40,300 bases of DNA from Halomonas campaniensis (GTDB lineage Bacteria; Pseudomonadota; Gammaproteobacteria; Pseudomonadales; Halomonadaceae). The translations under genes were made by a program, and so were the position numbers. Shown one piece after another: positions 32,601 through 39,804 of this stretch; position 1 is the first letter of the stretch, and the number at the start of each line of letters is the position of its first letter. The DNA lies in NCBI RefSeq assembly GCF_002211105.1, contig NZ_JPUA01000007.1, positions 1-40,300 on the forward strand, given 5' to 3'. Under the pieces are notes generated by a model. That model searched no databases, was not told the DNA's origin, and saw nothing but the letters and a program-made list of their open reading frames with translations.

Positions 32601-35097
32601 CTATCAACGCATGCTGCTCGATGTGGCAAGAGGGCGTAACTACCGCCTCATTCAGCATCGGCAGGATTATTTGCTTGAGTATAGTGAAAGCCTAGACGTG
32701 ACAAACTACCTTGCCCCGGTTCAGCGGCACCGGATTAGTTATAAAACCGCTTCCTTGTTAGCAGCGGGGCAAGGCATTCAAAAAGAGGTCGATCTCAGTC
32801 GAGTCCAGCTACCTAATAACATGGTCGATCCTCCAGAGGCGCTGAGCGTGCACTTGCCGAATACACAGGGGGCAAGTGTTCAAACCGTATTGGCCACACT
32901 GGGTGAGCTGATTAGCCAAGCCAATTTACTAACGCTGCCCGGTTTGGTCGCGGGTGCATTAGCGGGACGTGTCCCCTCAACAAGCCTGCCATTAGTCGAT
33001 GAATTGCGCATTCTTGATGGCGTTAGGTTGGTGTTTCCTTCTAACCATAGCACGCACGACACCGAGTTGAATGTGTCGACTACTGTGACGCCTGGCTGGC
33101 GGGATATCAGTAAAGTCGAGCAGCAAGAAAATGCAAAACGACTTTATGCCTTGGTGCAAGACGTTCTAAAAGGGTACACAAAACGGCAATCGCGACGGGC
33201 GGCGTCACAGCTCGACAAGTTAACGAACTTATACGGAGGGCAGGTGAGTGCTTGCGTCATACTGTTAGTTCGGTGGATAAGCTTCCTTATGCGGCGGGGC
33301 AAAATCGGAAAGCAAAATGACTATGCGCAAAGCTCTTTAACGCGCTATTTCTCGTCATTGAAGACAGCGTTTGCTGAGTTTGGCTACCAAACAAATCTAC
33401 TCGATCACGACGAAGAGGGGGTGACGGCGCTTTATGCGGAAATGCTGGCTTTTGCTGAGTTAGCATCGCAGGATGCGACGTATTTTAGCCACCGGCTGCG
33501 CGATTTTCATTCTTGGGCCGAAACCTTAGGGGTGGCAAGCCCCGACTGGCAGGAGTTGTTTGTTGAGGATGATCGGCGCAGCGTGCGCCCAGGCATGCTG
33601 ATACAAAGCGAGTATCTTGTGTGTCAGTCCGCGCTACTCGCTAAATGGAAACACCATAGCGATGAAAAATTCTTGTTACTAGGCTTCGTCCTGCTGCTCA
33701 CCTTTCGCTTTGGTTTACGAGCGCAGGAAGCGATAGGACTCCAGCGCAGCGATTGGTGTGAGTATCAAGGCTCCCGATGGGTGCTGGTTCGCGACAATGC
33801 CCAGCGTAAGCTTAAAAGCCTGGCGAGCCGACGCGCAGTGCCTTTACTTTTTGAACTGGAAGAAACGGAGGAAATCATCATCCAGCAGGTGTTTAGCCGT
33901 TTTACGTCATTGGCCGGTAAGGACACAAAGCGGCCTATCTTGTGTGAGGTTTACGAAAGTCAGGCACGGTTAATCTCCTGGGCATTGCAGATCAGTCCAA
34001 TTTTAATTCAGTTGCTACGTCAAGGGACATCAAGTGTTGGATTAACGCTGCACCATTGTCGGCATGCTTTTTATAATACCCTTGCCCCGTCTTTATTCGG
34101 TATGCAGTCAGCGCTAACTCAGACAGTCACTGGTGACGCCGATGCACGCGCACTACGCCAACAAGTATTGGGCGTCAATCACTCTGTATCTCGTCGGAGT
34201 GGCATGGCATTGGCGCGGCTGATGGGACATCGGCATCCGCGGATTGGATCGCTGAACTATAGTCATTGTTTATTTGATTGGGCCGATCAACTGACGCCTG
34301 TTCACCATCAAAGGGTAAGAAAAATTGATGGAGTCCTTAATACTGACTCTTTGTTGAGCCTCAAAACCCCGGTGCTTGAACACGTCGATATCGCTGTGGG
34401 TTATGCAGAGTTAAACTTTATGGCATTGTGGAAAGTGCTTCGGTTTGTTGGGCTGGGCATGAGCTATGAGCGTGCCGGACGGCAAGTAAATATTCGTCCA
34501 GAAGACATTGAGTCGATTGCACAAGTGATCCGTCAAGCCGAGTCACAGATGCGCTTCAAGCTTAAAAAGGATCAAGATAAGTGGATCAATGGGGAAAGCC
34601 ATCCTCATATTCTCCTAAGAAGTTTAGGCGAAAAAGCGTGGCGCCGTTTTTTTGAACATATTGAGACGGTGAAGGAAAACGACTTAGTTGATATCAGCGA
34701 TTCTGTTAGCTTGTGTGAATTGCCATTTTTAATTAGCAAAAACCGTCAGTTGTTAATGAGCCACGAAACTCACCTACGGTTCTTTATGAAAGTGTTGTCA
34801 CTTTTTGGTGTATCGATGCAGGACATACACATCGCTGCTAGGAATATGCCAATAGGGTTGGGTAATGCATTGAATGACAATGGTTTATGCCCAAAAGGCG
34901 ATGCAAGCTACTTTCAGATTGATCCGTTTCCCATTGTGGCGGCAGGTGTGCTGGATCGACGTCAGCAATACGCGGCTCTTCGGCTCAAAAGGTTAGCGGA
35001 TGGTGCAGTAAGAAATAGTAACGAACTCGCTGTTGCAGTCCTGGCATGCGGCCTTTTCGGTGCACTATCTTCTCCAGTACTAGATAGTTGTCAGTGA
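29698..35097 (+). CDS. giant protein with two tyrosine-recombinase-like domains, putative island integrase
   Basis: This 1,799-residue protein sits next to a tRNA attachment site. Two regions resemble tyrosine-recombinase catalytic domains. The second is complete: Arg1341 in FRFGLRAQEAIGL, a Lys-rich beta-hairpin (QRKLKSLASRRAVPL), His1452-x-x-Arg1455 in LHHCRH, His1511 in LMGHRH and Tyr1521 in SLNYSH. The first has Arg613, NVFRHRYAQQLRYLG with Arg731 but Asn728 where the first His belongs, Gly-His754 in GWMGHAERS and Tyr762, so it is weakened or altered. The N-terminal 550 residues and the part after 1530 are helical and unassigned; a SYERAGRQVNIRPEDIESI segment may be a helix-turn-helix. 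Usual integrases have 300-450 residues. ATG follows AAGGGA by six bases. A role in island integration and excision is inferred. Confidence 0.75.
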   Translation: MTQEDVGDCHSHQLEAVTVSLGKRYRKLVTWAHDEGLLDILQVIYYAQGLSPRNDAIANLVRECSHPESVEILSAWAGDPVVDELQRFVGSFKDSHLIFREYPVEAHAGDVEQNKRQFQEGGVKNKTFLITMITNPQAPASNEELLFWRRLLRLWLVVHASHRVAHQKCIADRNISNAARFITLGPYDEKWQMLDTLLRRCRTYVGDHSPTLERVNDALNFAAEEIRLDYSGDRAASRFFNSISHIARDEVAPINNEVAAPLLLIDRFVQPAVAVIQYVGEESEGTEYQFYAYRQEMGADLDPEEDEGTYVATVDPSDSNAEQRLASRSYFVQTAEESHFLPWSWEKLLPPEKAILLSWIDQELLSSDPTDQLGAVMVWLSVRFSRSLHFTALFRIDDAYGDEWTLAQDFCSIARKSPRRANAWQGSVKALEYIRPLKEVLAIELPVQITKVLQLRASQLKTSLTTLGDLWEDTLPLESWFYQQAQLHFPRVTSAKLAHVWGQVVFDSTQDPHLARLLTAHPNAGLPGASSYATWDITAIEKGLALPLAAYRPFPPSVNLIGSRLSPITSLLRQDIVRARATVEASAEAGLIHYHNALAQYCVMGLYAASGGRYLKDPFESLQHFNISARCLYLNDKMDQGRRSSRVVPLPTRAVELVQCYINHLQSLATALINVNTALADEVQKALATASASALPFFFLLDESLMWHSMSTVDLPSVPLFQWPLPSNVFRHRYAQQLRYLGVPAEIVDGWMGHAERSVATYGDFSPRCWRDDVNDYASAVDAAFDDLGFSTPSASSICPSLANMRGNSVDEKQKAPQAQLFGQRLREKERRQAIQREHEKADADISSYLGRRAISDIQQADVDTLVQRMLHRNNSVIHPYASLRLSVLLRRLEDEGSRYQYAINKRVAEASAEKSLVTTQAVKAVLLITSFAQWADSLRRKGLKAQFSKLGALSVGALLLCLEKRISYQRMLLDVARGRNYRLIQHRQDYLLEYSESLDVTNYLAPVQRHRISYKTASLLAAGQGIQKEVDLSRVQLPNNMVDPPEALSVHLPNTQGASVQTVLATLGELISQANLLTLPGLVAGALAGRVPSTSLPLVDELRILDGVRLVFPSNHSTHDTELNVSTTVTPGWRDISKVEQQENAKRLYALVQDVLKGYTKRQSRRAASQLDKLTNLYGGQVSACVILLVRWISFLMRRGKIGKQNDYAQSSLTRYFSSLKTAFAEFGYQTNLLDHDEEGVTALYAEMLAFAELASQDATYFSHRLRDFHSWAETLGVASPDWQELFVEDDRRSVRPGMLIQSEYLVCQSALLAKWKHHSDEKFLLLGFVLLLTFRFGLRAQEAIGLQRSDWCEYQGSRWVLVRDNAQRKLKSLASRRAVPLLFELEETEEIIIQQVFSRFTSLAGKDTKRPILCEVYESQARLISWALQISPILIQLLRQGTSSVGLTLHHCRHAFYNTLAPSLFGMQSALTQTVTGDADARALRQQVLGVNHSVSRRSGMALARLMGHRHPRIGSLNYSHCLFDWADQLTPVHHQRVRKIDGVLNTDSLLSLKTPVLEHVDIAVGYAELNFMALWKVLRFVGLGMSYERAGRQVNIRPEDIESIAQVIRQAESQMRFKLKKDQDKWINGESHPHILLRSLGEKAWRRFFEHIETVKENDLVDISDSVSLCELPFLISKNRQLLMSHETHLRFFMKVLSLFGVSMQDIHIAARNMPIGLGNALNDNGLCPKGDASYFQIDPFPIVAAGVLDRRQQYAALRLKRLADGAVRNSNELAVAVLACGLFGALSSPVLDSCQ

Positions 35098-35259
35098 TTC
35101 GCTGACCCCTTCTATCTAAGCTAGTCGGCGCTGGTTCTTTGTTTTGGTTGCTTCTAATCCTGCGGCTGATACCCACCGATAAAGTTACTATTGACGCGCC
35201 GTTGATATATAGCCCATTGGGTACGAACATACGAAGAGCTTGAGGTGAATCACCACCTG

Positions 35260-35330
35260 GGCGGTCTCAATGAGCAAGTGCAATACACTACATGATAGGT
35301 TAGGTGTTGCACTTGCTCATTGAGACCGCC
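35260..35330. repeat. large intergenic inverted repeat with 24-bp perfect arms
   Basis: The arms at 35260-35283 and 35307-35330 are exact reverse complements (left arm begins GGCGGTCTCAATGAGCAA). They enclose 23 bases and can extend three more pairs with one wobble. It lies about 160 bases after the giant recombinase stop, where no gene is seen. There is no T-run on either side, so a simple terminator is unlikely. A recombination site, folded single-strand substrate or structured RNA are possibilities. Confidence 0.75.
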
Positions 35331-35479
35331 GTTCCTCATCCTGCGCGTACTTCCGCCATTTCATCAAATACTACTAAGCATCAATGATGATGAGCACACT
35401 GGTTTTAGCCTGATAGTGGAACGAGATGTTACCGGTTTAAGCTAACCCGCATTAATGGTGCTCGTGAAGCACATACAAA

Positions 35480-35507
35480 AATACCGCCTGATGAGCAAGG
35501 CGGTATT
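35480..35507 (-). terminator. intrinsic terminator of the YegP-like gene
   Basis: AATACCGCCT and AGGCGGTATT form a perfect 10-bp stem with an 8-base loop. On the minus strand it is followed by TTTTG. It lies about 30 bases after the leftward YegP-like stop codon. Confidence 0.75.
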
Positions 35508-35536
35508 AACAAGCACTTCTTATCGGTCGGGACGTT

Positions 35537-35872
35537 CTAGGTAAGGTCTACTGTTGGCGCTGTAGGCCCGTTTGCTTTAACTGACGATATCCCTGTATCT
35601 CTTGCACTCGTCGAAGAGTACATCTGGCTTGCCCCGATAATTTGCCCATTAGTAGCATTGAGAACAAAGTAAGGGGTCCCGTTAGACGATGTTTTTCGGT
35701 CATAAAGGTGATCATACGGGCTATTCTGCCGAACTGACCCAACACCGTTTTGGGCACCAGCTTTGCTTTGGTAGCCTTCACTTTGCAGAATAATCTCGCC
35801 GTTTCCCGCTTTCAGTCGGAAATAGTACTGTGAGTTATGACCGCTACGGAAAATTTCGTACTTAGCAGACAT
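35537..35872 (-). CDS. YegP family protein (two DUF1508 repeats)
   Basis: The 111-residue protein consists of two DUF1508 repeats, KYEIFRSGHNSQYYFRLKAGNGEIILQSEGYQSKAGAQNGVGSV and PYFVLNATNGQIIGASQMYSSTSARDTGISSV, as in E. coli YegP. The family is small, basic to neutral, widespread and often found on accessory DNA; its molecular function is unknown. The start at 35872 follows AAGGAGG by about nine bases; 14 codons upstream in frame overlap the preceding gene and are not expected to be used. It is cotranscribed with the 57-residue gene, whose stop is one base before the YegP start codon, and ends in a strong terminator. Confidence 0.87.
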   Translation of the reverse strand: MSAKYEIFRSGHNSQYYFRLKAGNGEIILQSEGYQSKAGAQNGVGSVRQNSPYDHLYDRKTSSNGTPYFVLNATNGQIIGASQMYSSTSARDTGISSVKANGPTAPTVDLT

Positions 35873-35873
35873 A

Positions 35874-36047
35874 TTAACGGGCCTCCTTTCGAACGCCTTT
35901 AAACGGACGGGCATCAGCTTTCACATCCATGAAGCGTCCTGTCTCTGCATCGCGCTTCACCCATTTGCCATTGCTCATTTGCGTTTGAGATCGTTGGCGC
36001 ACTGCACCTACTCGCTTGTTGTCGCCATATGGACGATTGACTGCCAT
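35874..36047 (-). CDS. small conserved basic protein (57 residues) paired with YegP
   Basis: Translation of the minus strand gives a 57-residue product beginning MAVNRPYGDNKRVGAVRQRSQ and continuing NGKWVKRDAETGRFMDVKADARPFKGVRKEAR. It is strongly basic, with a GKWVKRDAxTGRFMDVK motif that I recognise as recurring in small hypothetical proteins, without known function. GAGG lies about nine bases upstream of the ATG. Its stop lies immediately before the YegP-like start, so the two form an operon and are probably translationally linked. The charge could suggest nucleic-acid or ribosome contact, which is speculation. Confidence 0.8.
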   Translation of the reverse strand: MAVNRPYGDNKRVGAVRQRSQTQMSNGKWVKRDAETGRFMDVKADARPFKGVRKEAR

Positions 36048-36343
36048 GACTACTTACCTCTTTTTACCACTCGTTTACAAATTCGCCATGAAGCAGTAGA
36101 ATGCTCGCCGATCAAAGCCGCTATCTACTGCCAATGGCAGGCTAGGTGCGCTAATTAACCCGATCAGCACATCGTTGTTCGGGTTTTTTAGTGCACGATG
36201 CTAATGGTAATCAAAATGATGTCTATCGTCAATATGATTGTGAGTTTCAATTTGGTTTGCGCATTGACTCCCCTCATTCTATATTTGGCTAGGTCACAAG
36301 GAAGGTCGTCCGCTCGGGTATACGCACACTAGGGAGAGGAGAT
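36048..36343. promoter_or_regulatory. divergent upstream region of the 57-residue gene and the WYL regulator
   Basis: About 300 bases separate the divergent starts. Besides the orphan terminator-like hairpin, TATATT at 36280-36285 with a weak TTGCGC 17 bases upstream could serve as the regulator's promoter. I do not see a clear long palindrome of the type BrxR/CapW proteins bind. Confidence 0.3.
36157..36189 (+). terminator. orphan intrinsic terminator-like hairpin
   Basis: AACCCGA and TCGGGTT pair around a 15-base loop and are followed by TTTT. It points rightward between the divergent YegP pair and the WYL regulator with no supported gene before it, so it may end a small untranslated RNA or be a relic. 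Confidence 0.5.
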
Positions 36344-37228
36344 ATGAGAGGAGCGCCATTCGAAGGGGTCTCTCACCAACAGCTGGAAAGGTTAGCTCAT
36401 ATTGAGTTTCTTATTTACTTCACTGGAAAGGTCACTCGCAAAGACATCATGTCCAGGTTTGGTGTGAGCTCAGCGGCAGCCACCCGCGACTTGAGCGCCT
36501 ACATCGAGGAAGCTCCAGATAACATAGTGTATGACCCAAGACAGAAGCATTACGTAGCGTCAAGTAAATTTCGGTGCTTGCTACCTCTATCTGCGGAGAA
36601 GTGTTTATCTACACTCACGAGTGGTTTCGGTGATGTTATGGATGGTCGTGAGGACTTCCGTTATGCTCACTATATCGCCCTTGAAGAGCCCGAGCTGGAT
36701 ATTACGGCCACGTTCTCACGGGCCATTTCGTTGGCTAAGCCAGTTGAGATCACGTATGTTTCGACATCGAGCGGATCCTCAATCCGCATCATCTGCCCAC
36801 ATTCGTTAATGAATAATGGATTGAGATGGCACGTCCGAGCTTATGATAGGAAAAGACAAAAATTCTCGGATTTCGTGCTTAACCGAGTGCTTTCTACTGA
36901 TCTGCTCTATAAAGAAGTGTTCAAGGATCATGAGGCTATTAATGAGGATGCTGATTGGGTTGAAGAGGTAGAGCTAGTTATTCAACCTCACCCACGCCTA
37001 ACAGAGAATAGCCAAGCGGCAGTGGAAAAAGAGTTTGGCATGAAAGGTGCTGTTCTTATTAAAAAGGTACGAAAAGCTCAAGTAGGCTATCTTCTCAATA
37101 GCTGGAATATTGATTCGACAGCAGGGGCTGACTTAAAAGGACGTCATATTCTGCTTCACTTAAAGAATGCGGAAGAGCTTGAGAAAATGCAAATTGACAG
37201 CCTCCAGTTAGCACCCAGTTTGGATTAG
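36344..37228 (+). CDS. WYL-domain transcriptional regulator, BrxR/CapW-like
   Basis: The 294-residue protein has three parts: a winged helix-turn-helix (about residues 12-65; HIEFLIYFTGKVTRKDIMSRFGVSSAAATRDLSAYIEEAP, then IVYDPRQKHYVAS), a WYL domain (about 125-190; VEITYVSTSSGSSIRIICPHSL and GLRWHVRAYD with DFVLNRVL), and a C-terminal WCX-type domain. This order and the motifs match BrxR/CapW repressors, which control BREX, CBASS and other phage-defence loci and are thought to respond to nucleic-acid or nucleotide ligands. The start follows GAGAGGAGA by a few bases. No recognisable defence operon lies next to it in the window; the next gene is leftward and unidentified. It may be an orphan or control genes past the right edge. 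Confidence 0.8.
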   Translation: MRGAPFEGVSHQQLERLAHIEFLIYFTGKVTRKDIMSRFGVSSAAATRDLSAYIEEAPDNIVYDPRQKHYVASSKFRCLLPLSAEKCLSTLTSGFGDVMDGREDFRYAHYIALEEPELDITATFSRAISLAKPVEITYVSTSSGSSIRIICPHSLMNNGLRWHVRAYDRKRQKFSDFVLNRVLSTDLLYKEVFKDHEAINEDADWVEEVELVIQPHPRLTENSQAAVEKEFGMKGAVLIKKVRKAQVGYLLNSWNIDSTAGADLKGRHILLHLKNAEELEKMQIDSLQLAPSLD

Positions 37229-37703
37229 ACCAGGGGTAACTCTAGTATTCTTGGCCTAATTAACCCTGGGTATAGGGGAATGAGTAAGGCCTTTGATCAC
37301 TATATCGGGTTCAGTTGCCACCGCCCCCAGGAATGATTTACGCCGCCACTGCCTATCGGATGTTCTTATTTGGCGGTCTGCGCGCACATCATTTTGCCTC
37401 AGTAGCAATGAGTTTCACCAACAGGGGCTGGGGGGAGATGATCAAATTTCAAGGTTTCTAACCTGTTCTAGCGTGGAGGGTTATTTAGCGCAGTAGGACG
37501 CTAGGGCTGCATTGTCACGTTCTGGTCACACCCGCGAGTTCGTTTTAGGAATACCGTAATGATGATATCCTGCAGAGAGGTTTGCCTTTTCCTAATGTTC
37601 TTAACAGAGCTACAGCCATTTAGGCCAGCATACACTGGAGTGGCCATTCTTATTTTGGCTCTTAGACAACGTTGTGCATTTGTATGTCCGCATCGCTTGG
37701 TTA
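37229..37703. other. 475-base interval without a supported gene
   Basis: Just after the WYL gene, CCAGGGGTAA (37230-37239) and TTAACCCTGG (37260-37269) can pair with one mismatch, a weak terminator candidate without a T-run. The remainder has only short, unconvincing frames, with no RNA gene or IS end that I can recognise. Confidence 0.35.
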
Positions 37704-38540
37704 CTAGGTAAGCTCAAATCCTTCGGTGTCTAAGAGTGCCTTATCTATCACCAAAGAATCGAGCGTATACGTCGATTTTTGACTCGTGGTATCCGTCGTT
37801 CTCGTTGCTGTGAATCGCACGGGCAAATTTTCAAAAGAAGCCTGGCTAATGGTTTTAAGAAGGTCAGGGTGGGCAGCTTTAAATTTCCGGATGTCCCCCG
37901 TTTTTTGGAGACTCTCCTGAATTGTCAAAATGTATATTTCATTTCTGCTGTATGAAAACCCATCGGCTAGTCCGGCTCCGAGAATAGGGCTGGATGTTGT
38001 AGCTCGTTTTTCAGGGGTTATAAATTCACTGTCAACGCATAGTAGAGGTTCACTCTCGGGGGTGTCGAGTAGGCTAAATCCATCTGGGATCTTCGAACTT
38101 CCCCACTTAGTTAAAAATAGCTCTTGTCGCTCATCTAATGCCTCAGTTTTTTGCTTATCTAGCCAAGTCACAGGTTGCTGCGCCTGAAAGAGATCACCGG
38201 CTGGAAGCAGCTTTTGTACAATGTGGATGGCTAGCGAGCGGGCCTTGTGAACTATTTCTAACGTCTTTTCGCTATCTTGAGACGATGCAAGGAAAAATAC
38301 TACGCCTGCTTTTTCTGGCGTGTGGCCTGTGCCAAAGATGACATATTCGTAATCAATGATAACGCCATAGGTGGCTTCGATTTCGTTATTGATGGTTGAG
38401 GCGACATAGCTGACAATTTTCTTTATCGCAGGATTGCTAATTTTGACCTCATCGTACTCAAAGTAATTCTCATGCACGCTTTTAATGGCGGCGGAGTTCG
38501 CAGCAAGGATAATTACCTGATTTTCTTTTAACTGCGACAC
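37704..38540 (-). CDS. hypothetical protein, 278 residues, on the island
   Basis: The product begins SQLKENQVIILAANSAAIKSVHENYFEYDEVKI with a GTG start supported by AAAGGAG about six bases upstream. It looks like a soluble alpha/beta protein without signal peptide or membrane span. The N-terminal 110 residues contain strands such as GVIIDYEYVIFGTG and GVVFFLASS; the middle has the charged LDKQKTEALDERQELFLTKWG; and the C-terminal third (LPVRFTATRTTDTTSQKSTYTLDSLVID) is beta-like. I do not recognise the family and see no catalytic motif. It converges with the WYL regulator across 475 bases and lies between that regulator and the IS element; a defence or toxin role is possible from location only. 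Confidence 0.7.
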   Translation of the reverse strand: MSQLKENQVIILAANSAAIKSVHENYFEYDEVKISNPAIKKIVSYVASTINNEIEATYGVIIDYEYVIFGTGHTPEKAGVVFFLASSQDSEKTLEIVHKARSLAIHIVQKLLPAGDLFQAQQPVTWLDKQKTEALDERQELFLTKWGSSKIPDGFSLLDTPESEPLLCVDSEFITPEKRATTSSPILGAGLADGFSYSRNEIYILTIQESLQKTGDIRKFKAAHPDLLKTISQASFENLPVRFTATRTTDTTSQKSTYTLDSLVIDKALLDTEGFELT

Positions 38541-38642
38541 GTCGTCTCCTTTGAGCTTGGTTATGCATACAGTTGTTTAAATTATCAAGCCCTTGGGCTG
38601 CTTAAATATAAGAACATGTGCTGTTTACGATGGTATTTCCTT

Positions 38643-38680
38643 GGGTAATCCCCCCATTTTTAGAGGGCTTCAAAAGTAGG
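38643..38680. repeat. left terminal inverted repeat of the IS3-family element
   Basis: Begins GGGTAATCCCCCCATTTTTA and ends near CAAAAGTAGG. It pairs with 39805-39842: the outer 13 and the inner CAAAAGTAG bases match exactly. Confidence 0.8.
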
Positions 38681-38682
38681 CC

Positions 38683-39510
38683 TCAGGCCATCATGGCCAA
38701 CTTCTGTTGAGGAGTGATTCCTCCGAGTCCCATATTGGGTCGTTCGTGATTGTAGTGCCAGAGCCAGCGAGTAGCATAATCCTGGACTTCTTCGGTGCTG
38801 TCGAACAAATACTGTGCCAGCCAATCGTAACGCACCGTGCGGTTGTAGCGTTCGATATAGGCATTCTGCTGGGGTTTGCCGGGCTGGATAAATGCCAACA
38901 CAATGCCTTGGTTTTCCGCCCAGTTCGCCAGCTTGCCGCTGATGTATTCAGGGCCGTTGTCACAGCGAATAGAGCGCGGTTTGCCCCGCCACTCAATGAT
39001 CTGCTCCAGTGATCGGATAACACGCTCTGCCGGAAGCGAAAAGTCTACTTCGATGCCAAGGCCTTCGCGGTTGAAGTCATCAATCACATTCAGCAGCCGG
39101 TAGCTGCGACCATCGTTGAGCTGATCGTGCATGAAGTCCATCGACCAACTGTCATTGATCATTTCCGGCACGGCCAATGGCTCCGGCTTTTCACGAACCA
39201 GTCGTTTCTTGGGTTTTATCCGCAGGTTCAGTTCCAGCTCCCGATAAATTCGGTAAACCCGTTTGTGATTCCAGCCAAACCTTTTGACGTTTCTCAGGTG
39301 CAAAAAGCACAGGCCGAAACCCCAATTTCGCTGGTTATGGGTCAGCCGGATCAGCCAGTCGGCGATCTCGGTATTCTCGCTGCTGAGCTTGGCCCGGTAG
39401 CGATAGCAGGTCTCGCTGATGCTGAACATCCAGCAAGCCAGTCGAATACTGATGCGCTTCTCATTGACGGCTTTCTGCGCCATCTCACGGCGTCGAGACG
39501 GCTTCACCAC
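38683..39510 (-). CDS. IS3-family transposase OrfB (DDE integrase domain)
   Basis: The 275-residue frame contains the HTH_21-like segment ([21 protein letters not shown]) and an rve integrase core with the three acidic residues visible: Asp in [10 protein letters not shown], Asp in [12 protein letters not shown], and Glu in [12 protein letters not shown], with the 35-residue D-E spacing of IS3 elements. It ends in [20 protein letters not shown]. It catalyses strand cutting and transfer as the OrfAB fusion. The GTG at 39510 is a frame boundary, not necessarily a start: expression is expected by -1 frameshifting from OrfA. Confidence 0.92.
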   Translation of the reverse strand: MVKPSRRREMAQKAVNEKRISIRLACWMFSISETCYRYRAKLSSENTEIADWLIRLTHNQRNWGFGLCFLHLRNVKRFGWNHKRVYRIYRELELNLRIKPKKRLVREKPEPLAVPEMINDSWSMDFMHDQLNDGRSYRLLNVIDDFNREGLGIEVDFSLPAERVIRSLEQIIEWRGKPRSIRCDNGPEYISGKLANWAENQGIVLAFIQPGKPQQNAYIERYNRTVRYDWLAQYLFDSTEEVQDYATRWLWHYNHERPNMGLGGITPQQKLAMMA

Positions 39511-39770
39511 TTTTTTTCGATGGCTTCCTTGAGGATGTCCGCTTTCAATCGTTCCTCAGCGTACATCTTCTTGAGCCGTCGGTTTTCATCCTCTAGCTCT
39601 TTCAGCCGGGCCATCATGGACGCATCCATGCCGCCGAATTTAGCTCGCCACTTGTAGAAAGTCGCACTGCTCATGCCATGTTCACGGCATAGCTCTGGAA
39701 CCGGTGCTCCGCCTTCGGCTTGCTTAAGGATCGACAGTATTTGGCTGTCTGAAAAACGTGATTTTTTCAT
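39504..39770 (-). CDS. IS3-family transposase OrfA (helix-turn-helix)
   Basis: The 88-residue product begins [21 protein letters not shown] and contains a helix-turn-helix ([24 protein letters not shown]) followed by a leucine-zipper-like coiled coil ([33 protein letters not shown]). It binds the IS ends and is the N-terminal part of the OrfAB transposase. The frame is open further upstream, but the ATG at 39770 matches the family start. It overlaps OrfB by a few bases at the slippery site. Confidence 0.9.
   Translation of the reverse strand: MKKSRFSDSQILSILKQAEGGAPVPELCREHGMSSATFYKWRAKFGGMDASMMARLKELEDENRRLKKMYAEERLKADILKEAIEKKW
39510..39516 (-). promoter_or_regulatory. programmed -1 frameshift site (A AAA AAG)
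   Basis: On the minus strand OrfA ends GAA AAA AAG TGG TGA. The slippery A AAA AAG heptamer shifts ribosomes by -1 into OrfB (AAA GTG GTG AAG), giving the OrfAB fusion. A run of seven As followed by G is the commonest IS3-family signal. Confidence 0.85.
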
Positions 39771-39804
39771 GCAGAATCTTCCTGCGTTTAGCTTACGGAA
39801 AATT

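Larger units (their letters stand above)
35098..35536. other. gene-poor interval between the recombinase and the YegP-like gene
   Basis: About 440 bases hold the long inverted repeat and a leftward terminator, but no supported gene. A short stretch around 35340-35445 translates without stops as ...LPPFHQILLSINDDEHTGF..., which might be a relic; there is no start site. Confidence 0.4.

Noticed and set aside
37293..37496. 67-residue frame after the WYL regulator
   Set aside because: No ribosome site, composition not protein-like, no homology recognised.
36344..38540. A complete known defence system (BREX, CBASS, restriction-modification)
   Set aside because: Only a defence-type regulator is recognisable; no methylase, nuclease, ATPase, cyclase or effector motif is seen in the window.
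39127..39657. 176-residue plus-strand frame inside the IS element
   Set aside because: Antisense to the clearly identified OrfA/OrfB frames and without a ribosome site.
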